From NCBI RefSeq assembly GCF_032854445.1, contig NC_088304.1:10861704-10925703 (forward strand): a DNA stretch of 64,000 bases, in the 5' to 3' direction. The stretch is from Liolophura sinensis. Taxonomy: Eukaryota > Mollusca > Polyplacophora > Chitonida > Chitonidae. The number at the start of each line of letters is the position of its first letter. Position 1 is the stretch's first letter. Shown here piece by piece: positions 41,225 to 51,208 of the stretch. The notes beneath the pieces are model-generated. The model did no database searches and was not told the origin of the DNA. It saw only the letters and a list, made by a program, of their open reading frames with translations. The position numbers and the translations under genes are program-made.

Positions 41225-43146
41225 GAGTGATAAAAATATATCCTTCATCAACCTGAATTCTCTGACGTCCTTGGATCTGTCTCACAACCGACTAGAAAAG
41301 CTACAACCCTGGGCCTTGTCAAAGCTTTTGTCTCTCAATCTGAACCTAAAACAGTCTTCAGCTAACCTACGAAGCCTATCGTCCTAATGTCTTTCGCCCA
41401 CTTCATCGGTTAGAGACACTAAAGATAATGTACAATGCCAACACTGACAGGAAAGACCTTCCAAATGGATATCCAGATCAACTGGTCAGTAGCCTTGGAT
41501 CTGTGACACTGCTTACCATTGATGGTATTAATGGGCTACCTTTTGGACAAGGGTTTTTGACCATGTCCCAACTTACGTCAATACAGGTGAACTTTAGGGA
41601 GCAAGATAACCGACTGAAACGTTTGCTGTCTTCGGGAAGTTATCAAGTTGCTCACGTGGCAACCTTATGTGTTCAAGACCTATATCTTAGTAACAATTAT
41701 ATTATCTGCTTGGATATTAACGCCATGTTTGAAATTAAGTACCCAGAATGTTACGAAAGGATGAACTTTGGAGAAAATTATTTAGTAACAGGGCCTGCTT
41801 AGCTCTGCAGATACAGTGCACCTAACAATTTCCTTTCTACCTTCACTCCAAAGATTGAATTGTAGCTTTTATGGTAGTAGTGAGTTCCTAAGAATTAATG
41901 TTACATTTAAAGACTCGGACAAACTTCGAAATGTCGATTTGCCATTCACTCAACCAGTGCTTTCTGATGGCCCCAGGGATGCAGATTTCTGGTATAGGCT
42001 ACTCTCTGCTAAATCCAACATTTTTTGACTTCTTTCCAGGCTTACGCGTCCTTGTTGCACGAAGCTGTAGGCTGAGGAAAGACTTTGAACGTGAAGGGCG
42101 TTCCCTTCCGCTCTGTTAAAAACTTAAAAACACTTGATCTATCGAGCAACGATATAACAATGCTGTACAAAGATTTGTTTAAACCACTTCACAGCCTGGA
42201 AGTCTTAATCCTCAGAAACAACAGGTTAACCGTAATTCCCGTGGCTCTGTTCAACGTTAAGACTCAAAGGTATTTAAAACAGTCAATGTTCTTTCATCTT
42301 TTTCCGAAGAGGAAAGGCAGTGGGTCACCTCTACAACTTCTTTGGAAGGAAAAGAGTTGGTGATCTTGTCTCTTAGTAATAACCCCTTCCTCTGTATCTG
42401 TAACACGCTGCCGTTTGTCCATTGGATTCTAGCAAATTCTAACATTATCCTCGATCATCAAAGCCTTTCGTGCAGCATGGTAAATGAAATAGTGACAAAT
42501 ATAATGAACTTAAAGTCACAGGTAAAGGATATGGATGTCAGCTGCGTCAGCAAGATTTGGTTGACATTTTCTGTTGTTGGATCCTGTTTGTTAAGTCTAT
42601 GTAATCTTGGCAATAATGGGCTACCGTTACAGATGGAACATAAAATACTGGATTAGGACAAAATGTCGTAGAGGTCCTGTATATGACGAACTGGGGATGG
42701 AACATTATCAGTTTGACGCCTTTGTGTCCTATAATTCGCACAATTACCAGTGGGCCTGCCGTGATCTAAGAAACGTTTTTGAAACTCAGAACACTTAACA
42801 CTTTGCCTCTATGATCGTGATTTTCCTGTAGGTGTCAGCATACAACAGAACACTGTAGACGCCGTGAACACCAGCCGGAAAGTCATCCTGGTGATCAACA
42901 GAGCCTTTCTGAGAGGCGACTGGTGTGAGTTTGAAATTCAAATGGCGGGCATGCGCATGATGAGAGACGGTCGTGAGGACGCCATTATTGTGATCATGAT
43001 GGAAGAGGCCCCGGTAGCGGAAATGCCAAGGTCGTTACTAAATTTGTGGAAACACATTACTTTTCTCATGTGAGGAAAATGAGCAAACAGACGAAGAGAT
43101 TTTCTGGGATCGACTCCTAGAAGTAATGGCACGCCCTGAAACATAA
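41225..43146 (+). pseudogene. Toll-like receptor pseudogene (LRRs, LRRCT, TM, TIR)
   Basis: Pieces of one receptor appear in order in shifting frames: LRRs (LTSLDLSHNRLEKLQ at about 41,257; NLKTLDLSSNDITML and LEVLILRNNRLTVIP at 42,120-42,240), a C-terminal LRR cap (NNPFLCICNTLPFVHWI), a transmembrane stretch (IWLTFSVVGSCLLSLC), then a TIR domain with box 1 FDAFVSYNS, box 2 LYDRDFPVG and box 3 FWDRL before the TAA at 43,144. Frame breaks near 41,375, 41,800, 42,030, 42,267, 42,604, 42,798 and 43,075 make it non-functional. No signal peptide or N-terminal LRR start was found, so the 5' end is lost. In the family, ligand binding by LRRs outside the cell leads to TIR signalling inside. It sits alone in the spacer between the duplication arms. 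Confidence 0.88.
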
Positions 43147-43979
43147 ACAGCGATTATCATTTTGTCAGTTTTGTTCGTATATCATGTTTTTCTGAGTTGC
43201 AGTGGATAACGTTTGCTTGGCGTAGATTGTTTTAAAATGTGATAATATAAAATGCTTAAGAAGGTCTTGTACATGTGGAGCTTAAGAAATATGATCACAT
43301 CATTTTCGGAACTCTCTAAATCATGGGGTATGCATGTTTGATGTTATATCGTTGCTGAATCAGTAGTAACAGATTACTTATGAGCAAAGTGACGAAAAGA
43401 TTTTCTGAACAAAAAGGCTTCATCAGGTGCTGGAACGCCCTCAGACAAGGCAGTATAGCTACGTTTTTTTCTGAAACATTTTATTTCGTTATTTAACTTA
43501 CAACCTCGGAAACGTGTTTTTCATTTTATCCCCATCCCCTCACCCCATCCTTCAGTAATGTCAGTAATGCCAAAATCATACCGATGTGTCAGTAAGGCAT
43601 CTTGAAGAGTTTCAACATAATTTTGTTTTTTGTGTTGGGTCATGTTTCTCACAATTTGCTCTCTGTTATATTTGATGTTTGTCCTTAACTAAAATACATC
43701 AACAACAGTTTAGTAGAATGTTCATATTAAACAGTAATGAAATGGGTTCTGTTGCCCGCGGACGCATTAGTATGTAAGAGCAATTTGGTTATATAGCGCG
43801 CCGTGACATGAAATACTCCCGACACCTCCCTAAAACGCCATGTTTAATACGCCAGACAAACGCCACGCCCAACCACAGATAACCGGCCAGTATTTCGCCT
43901 GTCTTATTTATTTGTCACTTGATCTGGCTGTATTTGTTGTTTTATGTGTTTCTGTGCCAACCGACACGCTATCAAGCGG

Positions 43980-44310
43980 TCGAATTTCACCGGTTATGTG
44001 TGTCCATATACCAAATGTCACACAATCTACTGGTCGTATTTCGGCAGTCGTGGGTGATTGTATGCCAGTTACCACAAGGACACGTGATCATATTTCACCC
44101 TTTTGAGTATGTGTCCGAATCTCAGTCGTCACACTGTGATGTGGACGTACTTCTCCTATAGCATGTACATGTGTCTCAGAGCTAACTACTAATTAACACA
44201 CGGCCGTTATATGTTTCTGAGTCCAAAAGTTAGTTGTTATAATGTTAAGAGTTTATAGTTTGAAAGTCATTTGTGACAGTATGTGCCACTTATTTGTGAC
44301 TAAATGTCAA
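43980..44310. repeat. Degenerate tandem copies of a family D core in the spacer
   Basis: aatttcaccggttatgtgtg...ccaaatgtcacac recurs with spacing near 50 bp in increasingly diverged form. Confidence 0.55.
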
Positions 44311-44489
44311 TTGTCATACTGTAACTTATACGTATTTTGCGGCTCATATTTGCGTACAAACGGCAATCTCACTCCGACATCAGTGGTTAAAGTCGTTTTG
44401 ATTCACTTTTTATCATTTGTATATTTAGAGAGCATTGCTTTAGTCAAGTACTAAGCAGAGTTTATGTTTGCACTCAGGTTCTCGAATGA

Positions 44490-44800
44490 CTGTCCGTTTT
44501 GCTATTGTAACTGTCCATATTGCTAGTGTAACTGTATATATTGTTGTTAAAATGTCCGTTGGTACTGTAACTGTCCATATTGTTGCTAAATCTGTCCCTA
44601 CCGCTGTTCTGTCTGCCCCAATTGTTGTTGCAAGTGTCTCTGTTGCTGTTATAACCGTTCTCATTGTTATAACGGTCCTTATTGTTGTTAAACTGTCTAT
44701 ATTGTTTGTTAAACTGTTCCTATTACTGTTGACCCGATCCATATTGTTGCCAAAACTGTTCCTGTTGCCATTGCACCTGTCCATATATTTTTTTAAAAGT
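44490..44800. repeat. Degenerate short tandem repeat in the spacer
   Basis: actgtccatattgttg / aactgtccatattgctag / aatctgtccctaccgctg-like units of about 15-30 bp with loose conservation, open in several frames by composition only. Confidence 0.75.
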
Positions 44801-46759
44801 GAGGACAGAAGTACAGTTATAATCCTTAGTCTGCCTGTACCCAGAATCAGGGTAATCTAAAGCGTTATTGTAATTAGTGTCAGTGATATCAAATGTGTCA
44901 CCCTAATCAGAAGTAAAGTTGCCTCCATGCGTATAGTTGTAATAGTTTGAATCGCTGTAGTCAAAAGTTATTATTTAGTCGGGTTTAGCCATATCTACTT
45001 CTGTAATTGAATGTATGCTTGGGTTTTAACGTCGCACTTCGTCTACATATTGTAAGTGCCACCCTAGTTATCCACCGCCTTGTAATCACCGTAATGTGAA
45101 TACAGTTACATTTATCATCTTGTACGTTTTGTATTTTTTTTCTGTACAATCTTATTCCTGGGTTTTCAAAATTTACATGGAAAGATGCCTGTTCCCTTGT
45201 CTTTACGAGAGGGGCGTGTGCCTGCATAAACCGAATCGCATGTAATCCGGATCAAGACGACATAAATTTAAGAACATTTGCGAGAGGCTGCAGTTACATG
45301 TAATCACATCCATACTTTAAAAGTGCGCATGTCTGCCGAGGAGAGTTTCAACAATCTTTGGCTCAGAAGATAGGGAAGTCGTTCAAGGGCAAACAAAAGG
45401 GTAGCATCGTCTTAAACTGATGTGAACGTAAATATTGGGTATCTGCGTCTAATTCATACAGTCGAGCAAACAAATAAGGTAGCGTCTTTAACAGGCGTCG
45501 TCACCTGACGACCAAGGTGAAGTAAAGTAATAAACATTGCTTATATAGCAAAGAGAGCTGCTCAACCATTATGCTGCTCTGGCACATTAATCACCAGGCC
45601 AAACATACCTTTGTTGAGCATGTTAGCAAGATAGGAGAATAGAGGACCAATGTGCATTCAATATTTTTGACGTCGACCGAGACAAGGAAGTATTGGTCTT
45701 GAAAACTAAGTAATGGGATTAAAAGTGGAGAAAATATAATAATTGCAGAAAGTTCAGAGAAAAGAGTGTGAAAAGTTAGCAGTAAATGTTGTCTGCATAT
45801 ATTTGGATACAAAAAACAAATTTACATTCAAATATATTTATTAGACATGCATCACATCTTTGTTCAGAAGATTATTCTGTAGTGACGATGAATACTGTAA
45901 AGTGCTTATTATTCGCTGGAATTTATTTTCGAGGATTTACTCCAAAAATATGTTGGCGGGAATTAATTATTGCGTATTTGATCAAGGGAATACTGGAAAA
46001 AATCGTAGCATTTATAATTTTTCGTGGTTATAATATGGCCGAAATTGCTCAAGCACCTCAAACGGGTGTCATAATGGGTGGCTTTAATCCGCCTTTGTTT
46101 CGTAAGATTTCGCTAATCCTTGTAATCTGGATCAGAGATTAACGCAATAATATCACTATGTGAGAGAATTACTTTCGCACCTACCGGGAGAAGTATTCAA
46201 AGAATTGTCACTTTTTTGGAACCTTTGATGAGTATTTTTAATCAAGTGGCAAAGTGACCTTTCACTTTTTCAGCAGTTCAACGCAAAACAGATGAATTCA
46301 TCATTATCGGTGTCAGTCATTCAATCATTATCAAGCAACACGATTAGGGTTGCTTTGTCTTCGGTATTAATCGTCTACTGTAGCCGATCGGGAATCGCAA
46401 ACATTTCCGTAGTTGTCAAACGGCCATTGCGTTGTTGAATACACTTCAAAGTTTGTTAGACGCTCACTCATTGGTCCACAGTATATACACAGCCAAAGGG
46501 ATAGCCTCTAACAGAGCGACATTCATTAGAAGTCATCACGTCTTGGTATCTTTTCCTTCACTTCATCGGTATACCGAAGATTGATCAATCAAGACGAATG
46601 AACTCTCACTTTGTTTTATACCCTCCAAGCCTTAGCACCAGAGTTTGTATATATATATATCTAGGCAAAGCCTTTTTCTTTCTCTCCCTCACCCGCTGGG
46701 CTTTCTTATCCCAAGTCCTGCCAGCCCGGCAGAGATTTCACTTCATTAATACTACCACC

Positions 46760-47035
46760 TGTATCATATAATTTAATATTGGATTTTTCCAAGGAAATTG
46801 GTTCACGGTAAATTGTTGACCATGAAATACGCAAAAATTAGTTCCGTGTGAAAATTTAATATTATGTACAAAGCACCAAAATGTGGTCCCAAATACCCAC
46901 CATAGAAAAATATTCAAATACCTTTTCTCCAAGAAAATTGAAAAATATATTAGAATATACTTGTAAATACGTTTTGGACGCTCTTTCTCCTGATTATGGA
47001 ATCATTTGTCTTTTTCTTCTCCTTTAACATTAAGA
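46760..47035. repeat. Dispersed repeat shared with 1,330-1,540
   Basis: ccaaatacccaccatagaaa, caaataccttttctcc, ttgtaaatacgttttgg and cttctcctttaac correspond in order to 1,395-1,540 (aaatacccaccataccaaga and onward). Confidence 0.6.
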
Positions 47036-47903
47036 ATTAGACAAACTCTTGCAACTGCCTCTTTTTTGCAATGATACAGACGTCCAACATGTCGAAATGT
47101 AGAACTTGTAGTGTTTCGTGTCTCAGATGAAAGGCAATTTTGGTCTGAGCATGAACGACTTAACTGACGGCAAGACATAGGCGACAAGTAAAGGAAAGGC
47201 AGCCCATGTCATGCTATATAATCAACGTGCTTCCAAAATCATTTTACCGGCTGACCGCATCACTACAGGCTATCCGTCCGCAGGTTACACAGCCGCAGTG
47301 GGAAAGGCCTGAGGCTTACATATCCCATCAACGTGCCACCATAACCATGTATAGAGCCCAGCGCCACAACACTTTCACTGACCGCAGTATGGTGCCTGCC
47401 AACCATAGCAGGGGAGTTTCGAGTTCGAACTTTTTCTCGCTAAAGTTGAAAAATGTTCTGTTGTATCACTGTTACCCAACAAACATGTTAGGCTACTAAA
47501 GGCGTCAAAAAACCTGGTATAGTAACCCCTCATATGACCCCATCCCTGCTAATGTTTTGTTTGCTCCATGCGCTCCTAATAAAGAAAAAGGAAAGACAAC
47601 TTGTCCACGTGGCTATATTATGTTTGCCTACCTTATTCTCCAGGGTTTTAAACAATCTTGATATTGGGAGTCTCTTTATACATCGTCAGATCAAATTAAA
47701 TGTGGCAAAAGTTGCAAAAGAAAAATATGCTGTTGGCAATGAAAACATCAGTACCGGACTTATTCAGAGCAAACCTTTATCTGGTATGATATCGCGTATC
47801 AAGATACAATTCGATGGGGATAGAACTCGCTCATATTTATCTCCCCTGAACTGGTACAAAATGAACAGGTATTCCTTGACACAAAGAAATTTATTTCCTT
47901 CAT

Positions 47904-48118
47904 CAGTGTTTTACGCCGTAATCAAGAATATTTCACTTTTTTGACGGCGGTCAGAATTATAGTGTAAGGAAATTTAAATCGAACAGAGCTAGGCGGAAAC
48001 CCACGACCATCTGCTGGCGTACTTCTCTAGGTATGGACGGGAAAGAAGCCACCACGAGCAAGACTTGAACTCACAACGACAGAATAAGTGAGAGGCTTTT
48101 CTTTCATTGTGCTGGGTT
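47904..48118 (-). mobile_element. SINE family A at the inner edge of the right arm
   Basis: Starts gtgttttacgccgtaatcaag and ends in cttgaactcacaacgacag plus diverged head. A scrambled partial copy lies at the matching inner edge of the left arm (39,420-39,525). Confidence 0.75.
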
Positions 48119-48559
48119 AACAGAAGAAATAACACACAACTGTTAATCAAGTTCGAAATTCTTGAAGGTGGCATTAAGCGTCAATTCAATCAATGAATAA
48201 ATCAATCAAAATTCTTATTCATCAGACGGTAAATTGATGGTCCGATAGCTTTAAATAACCGATGTAAAGCAGTCTACGAAAAAATATAACGGCTTTTATT
48301 CGATTTGAAGGAAATTACAAACTGTTCATGTGGCACATTTTTATATTGCTTTAATGTTCTTCTTTTTTTAAATATGAAGATAACATATGGTTTTGAATAA
48401 TTCTAGGCCAAGTCCCACGTGTGACCAGAGGGGTCAGTCGCTTTGCGGTAGGTCCATTTTATCCGTCCAGAATTAGCAACTTTGCAGTATTGCACGTTCC
48501 ATGACAACTGCATTGATCATGGACTATATCAAAGCCTCATGATATCCACATTTAACTTT

Positions 48560-48720
48560 ATTAATTTATTTGGCGGAGTTTTCGGTCACCCTCAAGAATC
48601 TCACTTATACGTCGGCCGTCAGCATTATGGTTGGGAGGAATCGGGGTAGAGCCCGGGGGAAAACCAGGACCATACGCACGTTGGAGAGGAAGTCAGCAAG
48701 AACTGGACGATTAAACTTTA
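48560..48720 (-). mobile_element. SINE family A, truncated, right arm only
   Basis: ttaatttatttggcgg through cagagcccgggggaaaacc to gaggaagtcagcaagaactgga. No equivalent in the left arm between 38,780 and 38,860. Confidence 0.75.
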
Positions 48721-49213
48721 GGCCAAGTCTTCAGTTTTGTATCAGGTCCAAAAATTACTGTGTATAAGTACATTCAAAATGTTCTAAGTCTACTGCTGTT
48801 CTATTTGCTCTCTGTACAACTGTACTAGTTTGCTGGGTTTTGTAAATTCATGAATATGTAAATGTCACATCATACCGCTATTAGCTAATATACTTTTGAA
48901 AAAAAAGAACTCTTTCGATCGTGTTATTCTATGTATTGAAAAAATTCTTAAAACAATGCAATAGCAGTATTTCATTCACTCCGTGTTCATAACATGTTGC
49001 GCCCAACTGACCGGAATATGATGCTAATCTTGTAACGCATGCGTCGAATTTGCCAAATTGGACGTTCCGGGTACATCATCATAAGACCAATTACCAAAAC
49101 CACCTTTAACACAAACCACCAAACATCTAACACAGTAACTATATAAACCACGAAATTAGACGGAAAAATATCAGAAAGAATAACACAAAACACAAACATT
49201 CTATAAAATGCTC

Positions 49214-49219
49214 TTTATT
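49214..49219 (-). promoter_or_regulatory. Polyadenylation signal of inverted copy
   Basis: TTTATT on the plus strand is AATAAA on the minus strand, at the position matching 38,468-38,473 of the other arm. Confidence 0.6.
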
Positions 49220-49345
49220 GAAGCATACAAAGCGGTAATTAGAAAAATCATAAAAAGAAATACATTGATATAAATTGTTTAAAATCTTTGAGACTTTTAG
49301 CCTTTGAGCTTTTGGTAACGCAGCATCTGTATGAGTTCCGTTATC

Positions 49346-49386
49346 CTACGCTGGTGCAAATATGGGATTTGATGCGGTTGTGTTTT
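49346..49386 (-). pseudogene. Copy of exon 23 (C-terminal tail)
   Basis: 41 bp identical to the plus copy, including the stop codon (49,346-49,348) and tgcag acceptor. Confidence 0.82.
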
Positions 49387-49574
49387 CTGCATAGAACAAA
49401 AGACAAAAACATGTGATTTGATGTCAACGTTAAATGTTTGTTAACTGATTACGCGGAAAACATCTGAATAATTGGTTTATGTACTACACAAATCTGTTAT
49501 TGCTGCAGATGGAATGTATATGTATTAATGCTATTCTACTTTAAATGTATGACAGACAATATTTTCAGCAGTTT

Positions 49575-49850
49575 TGGATCAGTGACGCCTAACAAATTGC
49601 AGTCACTATATTTTTTATCTCTCTAAGCCAGGGTGCCAGGGGATATGTAATTTGCCACTGTATTAACATTATTATACATGAACAATTATGACATCATAAC
49701 TGAGGTTAACTATTACATGTATACTTGTATCACAGGAGGCCAGATTTCATCGGTTACGTCTGATCATTTGCCAGCTATCACACTGTCGTCACTGCTCTGG
49801 TTTTACTCTTTATGCTATACGTCTCTAATTGTATTCTATAAAATTTAATA
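49575..49850. repeat. Dispersed repeat family D copy, right arm only
   Basis: gatcagtgacgcctaacaaa, gacatcataactgaggtta, tttcatcggttacgtctgat, tttatgctatacgtc. No equivalent in the left-arm intron 22. Confidence 0.7.
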
Positions 49851-50039
49851 CATCTCAGGAAGAGTGGGACAAAGTATCTTCTCAAGATTAAAAATACTTG
49901 GAGTGTTTATTCAAAATGAGACTGACGATTGCTACATTCGGTTTGCTGAGGCTACTGTATTTTGCAGCACACTTTTGAAGAGCTTCACTTACTACATGTA
50001 TACAGATATTACACTTTACCTAAATAAAGAGAAACCCAC

Positions 50040-50219
50040 CTTCGCCGACAGCAGGGACGACAATCTCAGCTGCCTGACTGAGTCCATTCTCTTGAACTGC
50101 CCTCACTCTTACAGTGGTTTCTCCATCCTTCTCTTGAAGTAAGCTACCAAACGACGGGTAGAAAGTCCTCTGTACACTAGCTGGGTTGTACATTAGGTTG
50201 GAAATTTCCACAACATACC
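50040..50219 (-). pseudogene. Copy of exon 22 (FN3, second half)
   Basis: 180 bp, open, splice sites kept. Eight substitutions in 60 residues against the plus copy, with the core strand residues retained. Confidence 0.84.
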
Positions 50220-50295
50220 CTAGAGAAGTGAAAACCAACATACATATTTATTTAAAACATTCTTCTTAAACATATTCGTCTTACGGGCTACAGTC

Positions 50296-50500
50296 TTATT
50301 TGTTTATTTATTTATTTATTTTGTTGGAGTTTTAAGACATAATCGAGAATAATTCACTTATATAAGCATTGTGGTGGGAGGAAACTGGACAGAGCCCCGG
50401 AGAAATCGACGATCACCCACAGGTTGCTGACATACCTTCCCGAGTATGGCCGGAGAGGAAGCCAGCCACTGCTGAACTTGAACTCACAGGGGCCGCACTT
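50296..50500 (-). mobile_element. SINE family A, right-arm counterpart of the intron 21 copy
   Basis: Matches 37,343-37,597 in inverse orientation but has lost the tRNA-like head; tail tttatttatttattt is longer. Confidence 0.78.
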
Positions 50501-50792
50501 TCTGGTTCTGAATTTAGAACCATTGTGCATGCAATTTCGGTCATATGACAACAGTGTTTCTTTGTGATAGGTTAGCCCTGGTTTCGTAGTTCTGCATCAC
50601 TGGAACGCTGAAGACACCGGAAGACACATGACGCCCAAATGAATCACAATATATCAAAACGACTTAGTCCATCACCTTATACGGAATGTAAAGAGAGGAT
50701 AAACTTGATTTTAATTTGACTAAATTCTTAACCACAAGCACATGAGAGTGAAACCAAATTTGGCAACTACTGACATTGAAAATTTGACTCAC

Positions 50793-50900
50793 CTAGCTGG
50801 CTGACAATCCCGTCAGCTTGTGTTGGAGAATCCCAGTTCAGAATTACAGTTGTCACCGGGCCGAAACGGATGGTTCTGGAAAGTCGTAAATTCAAATTCA
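50793..50900 (-). pseudogene. Copy of exon 21 (FN3, first half)
   Basis: 108 bp, an in-frame 18-bp shortening relative to the plus copy, with open frame and both splice sites present. It lacks the residues around the KFDDGSPQ start of the domain. Confidence 0.82.
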
Positions 50901-51208
50901 CTGCAAAAAGAAATAGCACCTGGTTTTGACCCCAAAGAAAATCGCCACAGAGTTTCTTCCCTCAGCTAAAATTTCAAACGTGTTTAGTAACTTAAACGCT
51001 CTGATATAACAATGATATGACGACATATACATCTGAATCTAGAAGCAGAAATTTGCTTAAAAGATAAAAAAATGAAACAATTATGGTTTCAACTAAAAGT
51101 TTCACTTTTGTACAAGAGGAAATATGGTTTAAAAAAATCTACTTTTGGAACTACTACTTAAAGCACGTTGTCAGATTTACGTTAAAAAAATCGGAACCTG
51201 TCACTCTC

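Larger units (their letters stand above)
43147..47903. other. Spacer downstream of TLR pseudogene
   Basis: AT-rich, with degenerate tandem repeats (43,980-44,800), a fragment like a family B tail near 45,015 (gcttgggttttaacgtcg) and a dispersed repeat at 46,760. No gene supported; the frame at 45,786-46,142 has no recognisable feature. Confidence 0.6.

Noticed and set aside
44440-44860. Long frames on both strands rich in Val/Thr or Asn/Arg/Thr
   Set aside because: Caused by a degenerate short tandem repeat; no start context, domain or homologous arm copy.
45786-46142. 118-residue plus-strand frame in the spacer
   Set aside because: No signal peptide, domain or splice context; AT-rich composition like its surroundings.
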